Shown here: positions 7,890-16,150 of the stretch, piece by piece | How the letters are laid out: each line of letters opens with the position of its first letter | Position numbering within the stretch: the stretch's first letter is position 1 | NCBI GenBank assembly: GCA_018367495.1 | Contig: JAGZGB010000008.1 | Coordinates: 1 to 36,258, forward strand | Length of the DNA: 36,258 nt | Direction: 5' to 3' | Origin: Veillonella sp. | GTDB taxonomy: Bacteria; Bacillota_C; Negativicutes; Veillonellales; Veillonellaceae | Translations under genes and position numbers: made by a program | Notes under the pieces: generated by a model | The model's input: the letters and a program-made list of their open reading frames with translations, nothing else | Databases searched by the model: none | Told to the model about the DNA's origin: nothing

Positions 7890-8607
7890 AGCTCACTCTA
7901 CCTTTCCGCAATGAGCCGCCTTTTTTACCACGCACCACTGCCAAATATTCGCTAACGATAGATAATGCAATCTCCTCAGGAGTTTGTGCACCTAAGTCTA
8001 GACCAATTGGTGCATATACCATATCTAATTCTTCTTGCGTCCAACCTTGTTCACGCAATACTTCAAATGCATAATGAATACGCTTTTGACTGCCCATAAC
8101 ACCCATATAGGTTGGCAAATAATCGCGCAATTGTTCTAAGCATACATTATCATACTCATGAGCACGAGTAACAATGATAAAGCCATTATATTCATCAAGA
8201 GGTAAATCATTTTTAAAGTTTTCTAATGGTAAGCATTTACGAGTTACACGTTCATCAAAGAATTCAGGAACTACATATTCTGGGCGGTCATCTACAACGG
8301 TTACACGGCACCCGATAAATAATAATAAATCGGTAATAGCACGGCTCACATGACCAGCACCCAATACGAGAACAGATGGATCGTTTTCTACAGGCTGTAC
8401 GAAACATTCCGCTTCGCCTACCATACATAAAGAATTAAGCTTTGCTTTATCTACCATAAATCCTTCGATTGGTGTGCCATACAAAACACTACCATCTTCA
8501 GCATAAATTGTCTTATTCCCTTGACGAGGGCCAGACAATACAGTAACCATCAGCGTAGTTTCTGTAAGCTGAAGACGGTCTTTCATCACATCATAGATCG
8601 TTTCCAT
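7879..8607 (-). CDS. XdhC-family protein with C-terminal Rossmann domain
   Basis: A 242-residue XdhC-like protein. The first 80 or so residues resemble a reduced XdhC_CoxI domain (LMVTVLSGPRQGNKTI, DGSVLYGTPIEG). The rest is the XdhC_C Rossmann fold, with the nucleotide-binding turn VLVLGAGHVS, the acidic strand end VVDDRPE, and the late segment GVMGSQKRI before a C-terminal IGLDLGAQTPEEIA. The start at 8607 is chosen because AAGGA lies upstream; it overlaps the yqeB stop by 17 bases. A longer in-frame start at 8622 is possible. Likely role: delivery or sulfuration of molybdenum cofactor for the hydroxylase encoded upstream. Confidence 0.85.
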   Translation of the reverse strand: METIYDVMKDRLQLTETTLMVTVLSGPRQGNKTIYAEDGSVLYGTPIEGFMVDKAKLNSLCMVGEAECFVQPVENDPSVLVLGAGHVSRAITDLLLFIGCRVTVVDDRPEYVVPEFFDERVTRKCLPLENFKNDLPLDEYNGFIIVTRAHEYDNVCLEQLRDYLPTYMGVMGSQKRIHYAFEVLREQGWTQEELDMVYAPIGLDLGAQTPEEIALSIVSEYLAVVRGKKGGSLRKGRVSYES

Positions 8608-9403
8608 CTTGATTCCTTTCATAATCCCATGCAGTAACAGCTTCTAAAACACCGCCACCAACGGCAAGGGATTTATCTGAAATACTATAACAATGAGCTT
8701 CTTCACAACGAGCATCTACATCGGCCAATTTAAAATGGTCGGATACGATGAGCCCGCTCTTAAGAATCCCTCTAAGAATACCTGTAATTTTTGCCCGCAC
8801 TGGCTCTTCATCTACATAACCAATGACTTCATTAGCTTGTACAGAATCGCCAATATGGCGCTTAGCTGTAAACAGACCAGCCTTTGGTGAGTGAATAACA
8901 CGTTCATGAGTATAACCACCTACATTACCGGGGATTCCCGTATTAGGCTGCGCTGGACCATCATAGATGCAACGACCTAAGTAATGACCGCGCATAGTTT
9001 CAATAACAACATCCACATCATGCCCTGCAGTAAATCCAGGCCCCACACCAATGACGAGATCTGCGTCATCACGATTGGTACCAAGATTCTTTTTACTTAA
9101 AATAGCATCTACAACAATAGCTGGCTTCAATGTATCAAGTAGCTCTTCATATAAACTAGTCACAACGGGAATAACACCTTGTGCCAACGTATCTGCTACT
9201 TCGCTAAGGGCTACATGACGTGCTACAAAGCGTTCCAAAATCATTTCTCCACGATGCACAGCATTGCCATAACATACTTCACGGCGAATCATGGTAGGAA
9301 TGGCGATTTCGTTAATCACCACAGGATAGCCTGCACGTTTCAATCTATATACAGCGCCAGAAGCGATGTCTCCGCCTCCGCGCATAAGCACTAATGGTTT
9401 CAT
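8591..9403 (-). CDS. yqeB: YqeB-type selenium-dependent molybdenum hydroxylase maturation protein
   Basis: A 270-residue protein matching the YqeB/EF2563 family. It begins KPLVLMRGGGDIASGAVYRL, followed by GVGPGFTAG and NVGGYTHERV. This family is known as a genomic marker of selenium-dependent molybdenum hydroxylases; its biochemical step is not established. It overlaps mocA by 4 bases (ATGA) and xdhC by 17, so it is translationally coupled within the operon. The central RGGGDIASG resembles a nucleotide-binding turn. Confidence 0.88.
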   Translation of the reverse strand: MKPLVLMRGGGDIASGAVYRLKRAGYPVVINEIAIPTMIRREVCYGNAVHRGEMILERFVARHVALSEVADTLAQGVIPVVTSLYEELLDTLKPAIVVDAILSKKNLGTNRDDADLVIGVGPGFTAGHDVDVVIETMRGHYLGRCIYDGPAQPNTGIPGNVGGYTHERVIHSPKAGLFTAKRHIGDSVQANEVIGYVDEEPVRAKITGILRGILKSGLIVSDHFKLADVDARCEEAHCYSISDKSLAVGGGVLEAVTAWDYERNQDGNDL

Positions 9404-10122
9404 AATGCCTCACTTTCACGTTGTTTCAAACGCTCAAAATCATCGGGTGTGTCAATATCATATCCAACATCGTCACGAATCCATAATTTGGTAACATGGT
9501 CTTTACCACTATCGCGAATGATAGTTTTGCCACCTTGGTCCCCTTGGATATGTTGCAATGATTCAAACCAATGTGAACCAAATAGAACAGGATTTCCCGA
9601 CTGATAATTCGCCCCATAATGCGGGACGACGATAGTTTTCGAATGAAAGTTATCACTAAATGCACTAATAACCTGATGTACAACATTCCCAGTCAATAGT
9701 GGTTGATCCCCTACAGAACAAAGAATGCCGTCTAGCGGTATCGGTGAGTTTTCTACCAAATGACGTACTCCTATCGCTATGGACAAGCCTTGTCCACGAT
9801 TAGGATATTCATTCTGAACCACTTCAAACCCATAGCTCGTAACTATAGGTTCTAATCTTTCATGATCATCACCAGTAACCGCTACAAAAGGTAGTTTACA
9901 GGATTCAATAAGTCCTACCGAATCATTCCATCCACAATGAAGAGCCCCACAGACCGCATCTAAAACAGTTTTACCACGCCAAGGTAAAAGTTGCTTATTA
10001 CATCCCATGCGCTTGGATTGACCTCCTACGAGGAGGACAATGCCAATACGCAAAGGACAACGGTCTATGGGGTCTCTCATGGGACTGAAAGCGGTATTAG
10101 ATTTTTCTTTCACATAAGTCAT
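9400..10122 (-). CDS. MocA-like molybdenum cofactor nucleotidyltransferase
   Basis: A 240-residue protein with the MobA-like NTP-transferase fold. The signature GIVLLVGGQSKRMGCNKQLL (residues about 27-46) replaces the usual LAGG with LVGG. It is followed by GQGLSIAIGVRH and CSVGDQPLL, whose Asp is the usual metal ligand, and by PVLFGSHWFE. The family includes MocA, which makes molybdopterin cytosine dinucleotide, and YgfJ-type proteins of selenium-dependent hydroxylase clusters; I cannot separate the two from sequence alone. A 25-residue N-terminal extension precedes the fold. The start lies 6 bases after the yqeC stop with GGTAGGT ahead of it. Confidence 0.85.
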   Translation of the reverse strand: MTYVKEKSNTAFSPMRDPIDRCPLRIGIVLLVGGQSKRMGCNKQLLPWRGKTVLDAVCGALHCGWNDSVGLIESCKLPFVAVTGDDHERLEPIVTSYGFEVVQNEYPNRGQGLSIAIGVRHLVENSPIPLDGILCSVGDQPLLTGNVVHQVISAFSDNFHSKTIVVPHYGANYQSGNPVLFGSHWFESLQHIQGDQGGKTIIRDSGKDHVTKLWIRDDVGYDIDTPDDFERLKQRESEAL

Positions 10123-10128
10123 GAGTAC

Positions 10129-10887
10129 CTACCGACATTGAATAATGCGACGGATTTCACAACTTGCTTTGTATCCATCAGCTAAGATGATGTCGGAAAT
10201 GTCGCTATCTACAATATGATCAATAAAATCATCAATGATACGATGTTGCACCGTTTCATAACCGGTACAGAACAGAATTTTTTTACCTTTACTGTATTGG
10301 AATAAACCTTGTTTATGGAGCACAAGATCAGCCAACATGCGCGGTGTTACAATGGCGCCCATATCGCGTTTCACAATATCTTGAACAAGCTCGATGTTAT
10401 GCACGTGCTCATCATCAAGCGGCGCTCCTAACATTTGTAAATTCACAAGACCAATCGTAGTCTTTGTGAGAGATGGGATAACTGGCTCAGTCGTCTTAGG
10501 CGCCTTAAGCCATTTTTCCTTTGCCCCATCTGCTTCTACTACAATTTGCCAGTTCGGATGCAATTTTGCTAAACCATCGATAAAATCACAATCTAAGGAG
10601 TCCACTTTTGTTCCTGTAATGCCAGAGAACCACGCACCACAATATCCACGCAAAATACGATCAGTACAATATTCATCAGCTTCATTAATATTTCGAGTAT
10701 AAATCGGTTCATAATGAGCCACTTGAGATTCATAGAGTCGAGTCGTAGTCGTAACTACGATGGGCTGACCCTTCAGCCTTCCATATTCTACTAATTTTGA
10801 AAGCACCGTCGTTTTACCGCCTGCCCCAACAAGGGCCACGATTCCCGGCTGAATCAACCGATTCCAATAGGATGTTTGTGATGTCAT
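10129..10887 (-). CDS. yqeC: YqeC-type selenium cofactor biosynthesis protein
   Basis: A 252-residue protein with an N-terminal P-loop, GAGGKTT (residues 21-27), and downstream VVEADGAKEKWLKAP, both typical of YqeC. The C-terminal part contains IVTPRMLADLVLHKQGLF. YqeC is one of three conserved accessory proteins (YqeB, YqeC, MocA/YgfJ) that track with selenium-dependent molybdenum hydroxylases; the P-loop suggests nucleotide use, but the reaction is unknown. It starts 41 bases after the large hydroxylase subunit stop, the widest gap inside the operon. Confidence 0.88.
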   Translation of the reverse strand: MTSQTSYWNRLIQPGIVALVGAGGKTTVLSKLVEYGRLKGQPIVVTTTTRLYESQVAHYEPIYTRNINEADEYCTDRILRGYCGAWFSGITGTKVDSLDCDFIDGLAKLHPNWQIVVEADGAKEKWLKAPKTTEPVIPSLTKTTIGLVNLQMLGAPLDDEHVHNIELVQDIVKRDMGAIVTPRMLADLVLHKQGLFQYSKGKKILFCTGYETVQHRIIDDFIDHIVDSDISDIILADGYKASCEIRRIIQCR

Positions 10888-10928
10888 AAAACCAGGCCTC
10901 CTTAGAAAGGAAAAGTAAATAGAAATCT

Positions 10929-13223
10929 CTATACTTTATATTTCTCGTCCATAGCCATAAATACCTTCTCAGGTGTCATAGGTAATGTACGAACGTCCGC
11001 ACCAACTGCATTTTTAATAGCATGTTGAATAGCTGGACTAGCCGTATTAATAACAACTTCACCAATAGATTTAGCACCAAATCCGCCTGTCGGTTCATAA
11101 GACTCTACAAAGTCTACATGTAACTCACCGATATCTTGACGGGTTGGAATTTTATAAGTCATAAGGTTATTAGTCTCTAAACGACCATTATTGGAATAGC
11201 GTACATCTTCATATAACGCCATGCCGATAGCTTGTACCACGCCGCCTTCAACTTGAACGCGAGCCAATTTAGGATTGATAACAGTACCGCAGTCAATGCA
11301 GGAGTATGTATGAAGCGGAATAACCTTGCCAGTTTGTTTGTCTACTTTTACCTCTGCAATGGTTGCCATGAATGGAGGTGGAGATGTATGACTGCCCCAT
11401 GTAGCGAAACCAGACAATTGTTCTGCATTAACGCCTACCAATAATTTTGGAGCTAATTGATGGATATCCATAGTTTGAGAACCATCTTTTGTGGTAGCTA
11501 CAACGCCATCAAAGTCGACATTTTCTACATCTGTATCGAAGAATTGAGCGAACTTAGCAATAATCTTAGTGCGTAATTCTTCAGCAGCCATCTTAGCCGC
11601 CGTACCAGTTACATATGTTGTACTAGACGCATAGGAACCTGGGTCAAATGGCACGATGTCTGTATCAGATTCGATAACAGTCATGTATTCCATAGGACAG
11701 CCGATGATTTCACAAGCCATTTGAGTCAGTACGGTATTAGCACCCATCCCCATATCGGAAGAACCAGTGTACAATGTATAGTTACCATCATCACCAAGAC
11801 GAATTTCTACAGATGCTACGTCAATGTTAGCAACACCAGAACCTTGTAATGCCAACGCCATGCCAAGTCCACCGCGATAACGTTCGTCAATATCCCAAGA
11901 GTGAGGACGTTCATCCCAACGAGCCATTTCTTTTACGCGGTTTACTGTATCTTGGAATAGACCAGAGTCAAGATATTCATCTGGAGCGTATACCAAGCTT
12001 TGTTCACCTTGAGCAATCAAGTTTTTTTGACGTAATTCAGCAGGGTCTACCCCCATCTTGTCCGCCAGGTTATTAACAGCACACTCTAATGGCCACAATG
12101 CTTCGGTAGCACCATAACCACGAAATGCACCGCCTGGGGTATGGTTCATATAAACGCCTTCTGTACCATAATGAACAGCTGTCGCTTTATTATACAAAGG
12201 AATAGACTTATGTTCACCCGCTGTTGTGGTAGTGAAGCAGTGAGTTGCATGAGCACCTGCATCAGTAATAGAATCCATATCTATAACCTTGATGATGCCA
12301 TCTTTTGTGGCACCTACACGAATTTGCCATTCACGGGCATGACGTGTAGTAGAGCAAGTTTGCGCTTCAGTACGATCATATAAAAGATAACAAGGTTTCT
12401 TTAAAGTCCACGCTACAAAAGCTGTCATAAGTTCTGTGCAAGCCGTTTGTTTAGAACCGAAACCACCGCCGATACGAGGTTTGATTACGCGAACCTTTGT
12501 AGCCGGAATGCCTAAGGCACGCGCAATATGACGGCGTACATGGAATACGATTTGTGTGGAAGATACGATAACTACACGGCCTAATGCATCAATGTAACCA
12601 TAACTTTGGAATGGTTCCATTGCTGTTTGGCGTGTAGCCTGGTCAAAGTAAGTACCATCTACTACATAATCACATTTTGCAAGTTCAGCTTCAATATCAC
12701 CTACTCGTTTATGATAAGATACGCAAATATTGCGTTTATAATCTTGACCTACAGGGATATGATTAAGAATATCATCTTCAGGGTGGACTACTGTTTCATG
12801 GTCGATAGCCGTATGCATATCGAGCACAGGTTTTTGTACTTCGTATTCAACCTTAATAAGAGGCATCGCTTTAAGTGCTGTAGCTTCATCTTTTGCAACA
12901 ACAAGAGCCACTTCATCGCCTACATAGCGAACTACAGGATCTAAGATAAGCGCATCATAAGCAGATGGCTCTGGATAGGTTTGACCAGCCAATGTAAAAC
13001 GAGTATTAGGCACATCTTCATGTGTAAAGATCGCTTCTACACCAGGAATCAATTTAGCTTTAGATGTATCGATTAATTTAATGCGCGCCTGTGCATGAGG
13101 GCTACGAAGAACCTTAATAACGAGCGCATCTTTTGGAACAAAATCGCCAGTATAAGACGGTTTACCCGTCAAAATACCTTTAGAGTCAACCTTGTCATAA
13201 GATTTACCAATGTGCTTATTCAT
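10929..13223 (-). CDS. Xanthine dehydrogenase-family molybdenum-binding subunit
   Basis: A 764-residue large subunit of the xanthine oxidase family, the usual length for a stand-alone molybdenum subunit. The N-terminal a/b hammerhead (about 15-125) contains LRSPHAQARI. The molybdopterin-binding region has GGGFGSKQ (252-259) and RGYGATEALW. The C-terminal GGFGAKSIGE carries the catalytic glutamate of the family. MEPF (202-205) lies where substrate-side residues are found. There is no in-frame TGA, so any selenium would be a labile cofactor and not selenocysteine. Its start overlaps the iron-sulfur subunit stop as TAATG. Xanthine or hypoxanthine is the likely substrate, since Veillonella is known to ferment purines, but related enzymes act on nicotinate or other heterocycles. 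Confidence 0.92.
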   Translation of the reverse strand: MNKHIGKSYDKVDSKGILTGKPSYTGDFVPKDALVIKVLRSPHAQARIKLIDTSKAKLIPGVEAIFTHEDVPNTRFTLAGQTYPEPSAYDALILDPVVRYVGDEVALVVAKDEATALKAMPLIKVEYEVQKPVLDMHTAIDHETVVHPEDDILNHIPVGQDYKRNICVSYHKRVGDIEAELAKCDYVVDGTYFDQATRQTAMEPFQSYGYIDALGRVVIVSSTQIVFHVRRHIARALGIPATKVRVIKPRIGGGFGSKQTACTELMTAFVAWTLKKPCYLLYDRTEAQTCSTTRHAREWQIRVGATKDGIIKVIDMDSITDAGAHATHCFTTTTAGEHKSIPLYNKATAVHYGTEGVYMNHTPGGAFRGYGATEALWPLECAVNNLADKMGVDPAELRQKNLIAQGEQSLVYAPDEYLDSGLFQDTVNRVKEMARWDERPHSWDIDERYRGGLGMALALQGSGVANIDVASVEIRLGDDGNYTLYTGSSDMGMGANTVLTQMACEIIGCPMEYMTVIESDTDIVPFDPGSYASSTTYVTGTAAKMAAEELRTKIIAKFAQFFDTDVENVDFDGVVATTKDGSQTMDIHQLAPKLLVGVNAEQLSGFATWGSHTSPPPFMATIAEVKVDKQTGKVIPLHTYSCIDCGTVINPKLARVQVEGGVVQAIGMALYEDVRYSNNGRLETNNLMTYKIPTRQDIGELHVDFVESYEPTGGFGAKSIGEVVINTASPAIQHAIKNAVGADVRTLPMTPEKVFMAMDEKYKV

Positions 13224-13678
13224 TATTTTAGGCCTCCTTCTAAGAATTTACGAACCCCTCGAAGTTGTGATTCATAGCCAGTACAACGGCACAAGTTACC
13301 GATGAGGTATTCACGAATCTCATCATCACTAGCCTTTGGATTTTTACGTTTCAAGTTGATAGCACTCATCATCATGCCCGTTGTACAGAAGCCGCATTGG
13401 TCAGCGCCTTCGCTAGCAATACAAGCCGCTAATAATTCAGCCTCTTCTTGCAAGCCTTCTAATGTAGTGATTTTATGACCAGGTGCACGGAATGTAGGAT
13501 ATGCACAAGATAAGATAATTTCGTCATCTACCCATACAGTGCAAAGGCCACAGTTTGTTGTGTCACAGCCACAACGTACACTGTAGTAACCAAGATTACG
13601 CAATGTATCCAACAACATTTCATCAGTTGGCACATTAACAGTTACATTTTTATTATTAATATTAAGTACGAGTTCCAT
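13223..13678 (-). CDS. Xanthine dehydrogenase-family [2Fe-2S] subunit
   Basis: A 151-residue protein that passes electrons between the molybdenum and FAD subunits. The plant-type [2Fe-2S] cluster ligands are C38, C43, C46 and C58 (CDTTNCGLC...C). The second, helical cluster has C95, C98, C130 and C132 (CGFC...CRC). All eight expected cysteines are present and length is typical. It overlaps both neighbours by one base (TAATG), so stoichiometric coupled translation of the three subunits is likely. Confidence 0.95.
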   Translation of the reverse strand: MELVLNINNKNVTVNVPTDEMLLDTLRNLGYYSVRCGCDTTNCGLCTVWVDDEIILSCAYPTFRAPGHKITTLEGLQEEAELLAACIASEGADQCGFCTTGMMMSAINLKRKNPKASDDEIREYLIGNLCRCTGYESQLRGVRKFLEGGLK

Positions 13679-14460
13679 TATTGTGCCACCTCCTTAGCCA
13701 AGCGTTGAACCATAGCTTTTACCATTTCCATGCGATATTCTTTGGAAGCATGAGAGTTAGATTGGTAAACTAATTCTTCAGATGCTAATTGACCTGCTTC
13801 TTTTGCTGCAGACAATCCTTTTTCTGAAAGCAGAGCACTTGCTTTTTCTGCTAATTGGGGCACTCCAGGTCTTGTACCGATGTACACTTCAACGCCTTTG
13901 TCATCACGGCGAAGAGCACCTGTCAACACTGGGAAGTCACCACGAGAGATGCGAAGAGCCTCTACAGCTACAGGCACATCTACTTTAGGGATACGAATTT
14001 CCACGAGGATATCACGTTCTCTGTATTTCATATAGTCATGTATGGACATGCGACCTCCTTTAAAAGTAACGATGTCAGCATGTACTGCCATTAATGCAGG
14101 AATAATATCGGAAAAGCCGAGGCGGCTTGCTACAGATCCACCCATAGTAGCAGTGTTGCGGAATTGAATGCCAAGAATTTCTTTAACACCTTTAACAACA
14201 GCACCCCCACAGAATTGTTGTAATGGCTCAAAACGTTCCACGTCGCCTTGCATTGCCATAGCACCAATCACAAATTCGTTATCCTCTTCACGAACATAAC
14301 GCAAATCAAGGCTAGCCATATCAATTACGGCAGGCCATGTGCGTCGACCCAAACGCAACCAACAGCCGCCAGCTAGCATTGGGGCAGTTTTGTTTTTTAT
14401 GGCTAATTCATAAGCCTCTTCCACCGTCTTCGGTTGTAATACTTTCATAAATGCTAACAT
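13678..14460 (-). CDS. Xanthine dehydrogenase-family FAD-binding subunit
   Basis: A 260-residue FAD subunit, slightly short for the family (about 280-300). The first FAD loop, usually AGGTDL-like, reads AGGCWLRLGRR here. The second is TATMGGSVASRLGFSD, where TIGGN is usual. The C-terminal CO-dehydrogenase-flavoprotein domain (about 160-260) follows. GAGAGGAT precedes the ATG. It is the first gene of an eight-gene minus-strand unit running to 7575: FAD, Fe-S and Mo subunits, then yqeC, mocA-like, yqeB and the two XdhC-like genes. The changed first loop may alter flavin binding, but this is inference. The physiological electron acceptor is not apparent. Confidence 0.9.
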   Translation of the reverse strand: MLAFMKVLQPKTVEEAYELAIKNKTAPMLAGGCWLRLGRRTWPAVIDMASLDLRYVREEDNEFVIGAMAMQGDVERFEPLQQFCGGAVVKGVKEILGIQFRNTATMGGSVASRLGFSDIIPALMAVHADIVTFKGGRMSIHDYMKYRERDILVEIRIPKVDVPVAVEALRISRGDFPVLTGALRRDDKGVEVYIGTRPGVPQLAEKASALLSEKGLSAAKEAGQLASEELVYQSNSHASKEYRMEMVKAMVQRLAKEVAQ

Positions 14461-14611
14461 AATCTATCCTCTCAATGGTATACTAATACTAACAGAACTG
14501 GATGATAACCACAAAAATACAGATATCACCGAACTACAAACTTAGCAGGAATCTATAGAACTCCTCACGTTTCTTATATTTTTATTTTACCAATTATTCG
14601 CCACTAAATCT

Positions 14612-15490
14612 ATGATGAAAGATATACATTTACAGGAATTTTGCAAAGAATTACATATTTATGAATTTGGGATTGCCCCTTGGCCTCTACCTGAAAATGC
14701 AAAAACCATTTTGTACGAAACTAATCCCTGTCCATTTACAGCTGCAGATGTGGAGGAACGACTACTAGGAACAACTGAGTTCACTCCTAAAAGTGCTATT
14801 GTCTGTCTATTTCCATACTACGTAGAACATACCGGTCCATCCAATCTATCCCGCTATACATGGGGCACAGATTATCACCTGGTCATTAATGAATATTTAG
14901 AAAAACTTATTCAAAAATTACAAAAAATGAATACTTCAGCTCAATTTTCTATACATTGTGACACCTCTCCCTTAGCAGACCGTTACATGGCATACTTAGC
15001 GGGCCTTGGCTTTTATGGTAAAAACAATTGTTTTATCAGCCCTAAGTGGGGCTCCTACGTAGTAATAGGAACGATATTAACCACCTTAGAATTTGAGCCG
15101 AACACACCACTTGAACAATCTTGCATGGGTTGTAATCGTTGTATTACCGCTTGTCTAGGTCAATGCTTAGGGCACGAAGAATTCAAATACAATACTTGTA
15201 AAAGCTACCTAACACAGAAAAAAGGCGAACTCACCGACCAAGAACAACATATTATAGCTAAAACTCCATTATTGTTTGGTTGTGATGTATGCCAAGATGT
15301 GTGCCCTCACAACCGGGACATTCCTACCACTCCGATTCCCGAATTTCAACAAATAGAACCGTTCATCGATATTAATGAACTAGAAACACTAACAAACAAA
15401 GAGTTCAAAAATAAATATGGGCACCGGGCATTCTCGTGGCGTGGGAAGAAAATATTACTGAGAAATCAAGAAATTATAAAAGGTAAATGA
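14612..15490 (+). CDS. queG: Epoxyqueuosine reductase-like protein (QueG family)
   Basis: A 292-residue member of the QueG family, which reduces epoxyqueuosine to queuosine in tRNA using cobalamin and two [4Fe-4S] clusters. The catalytic aspartate lies in HCDTSPLADR (Asp117), followed by GLGFYGKNNC and PKWGSYVVIGTILT. Cluster cysteines are C171, C174, C177 and C181 (CMGCNRCITAC), C196, and C224, C227 and C231 (CDVCQDVCPHN). The usual CP after the first motif is CL here. The C-terminal HEAT-like extension found in many QueG proteins is absent. No clear Shine-Dalgarno sequence precedes the tandem ATGs at 14612/14615, so the exact start is uncertain. It diverges from the hydroxylase operon. Confidence 0.87.
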   Translation: MMKDIHLQEFCKELHIYEFGIAPWPLPENAKTILYETNPCPFTAADVEERLLGTTEFTPKSAIVCLFPYYVEHTGPSNLSRYTWGTDYHLVINEYLEKLIQKLQKMNTSAQFSIHCDTSPLADRYMAYLAGLGFYGKNNCFISPKWGSYVVIGTILTTLEFEPNTPLEQSCMGCNRCITACLGQCLGHEEFKYNTCKSYLTQKKGELTDQEQHIIAKTPLLFGCDVCQDVCPHNRDIPTTPIPEFQQIEPFIDINELETLTNKEFKNKYGHRAFSWRGKKILLRNQEIIKGK

Positions 15491-15508
15491 TATTATAATT
15501 TTACAGAA

Positions 15509-15539
15509 AAAAAGAGACGACTATCAGTCGTCTCTTTTT
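15509..15539. terminator. Bidirectional terminator between queG and yfbR
   Basis: Perfect 13-bp arms (15509-15521, 15527-15539) around the loop TATCA, with A-rich and T-rich flanks on both sides. It serves the convergent genes queG (plus) and yfbR (minus). Confidence 0.9.
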
Positions 15540-15559
15540 GCTCATTATTTAGCTAATCC

Positions 15560-16150
15560 TTATTTGATTTCGTAGTAATTTAATTCATCCAAGCTCTTAC
15601 CAAGAGCAGGCATATAGGTTTCAAGGAACATATCAACTTCATGCATGTTCAACGATTTTAATTTCCCTAAAATAGAATCATGTGCTTCTTTAAACTCATC
15701 ATTCCCTGCCTTGAGTTCTTTTACGCATTTCATATACGCTGAAATTGTATCTGCAGCCTTAACGATTGGCCATTCAGGACTCTCCTCTGCATCTACAATA
15801 AAAGGCTTATAAACAGCTTGCAATCGTTCTGGTAAAGTAGACAACATTTTCTCTTGCGCCAACGTTTCAACTTCACCATAAAGTTCACGAAGCTTTGGAT
15901 CAAAGTATTTAATCGGTGTTGGCATATCGCCCGTAAAGATTTCACTTACCTCATGATACATGGCAATAACAGCTACCTTATTAATATCTACATTACCACC
16001 AAAGTATTCATTTTTGAGAGCTGCTAAATTATGAGCTACCATGGCTACTTCGAGGCTATGTTCTTGAATATTTTCAGTTTCTGTATTGCGCATGAGGCTC
16101 CATCGATTGATAAAGCGCATCCGTTTTAAAAAGGCAAAGAATGAACTCAT
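15560..16150 (-). CDS. yfbR: HD-domain 5'-deoxynucleotidase, YfbR-like
   Basis: A 196-residue protein colinear with E. coli YfbR, which dephosphorylates deoxynucleoside 5'-monophosphates. It has INRWSLMRNTETENIQEHSL, FGGNV, SEIFTGDMPTPIKYF and KAADTISAYMK. Metal ligands expected from E. coli are His31, His66, residue 67 and Asp134, with the catalytic acid at Glu70. Residue 67 is glutamate (codon GAG, AMYHEVSE) where the HD signature has aspartate. Everything else in the active site is intact, so this is probably a conservative variant and not a dead enzyme. The start overlaps the dacF stop as ATGA. Confidence 0.9.
   Translation of the reverse strand: MSSFFAFLKRMRFINRWSLMRNTETENIQEHSLEVAMVAHNLAALKNEYFGGNVDINKVAVIAMYHEVSEIFTGDMPTPIKYFDPKLRELYGEVETLAQEKMLSTLPERLQAVYKPFIVDAEESPEWPIVKAADTISAYMKCVKELKAGNDEFKEAHDSILGKLKSLNMHEVDMFLETYMPALGKSLDELNYYEIK

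Noticed and set aside
10929..13223. Selenocysteine insertion in the molybdenum subunit
   Set aside because: No in-frame TGA and no SECIS-like hairpin; selenium, if used, would be a cofactor ligand.
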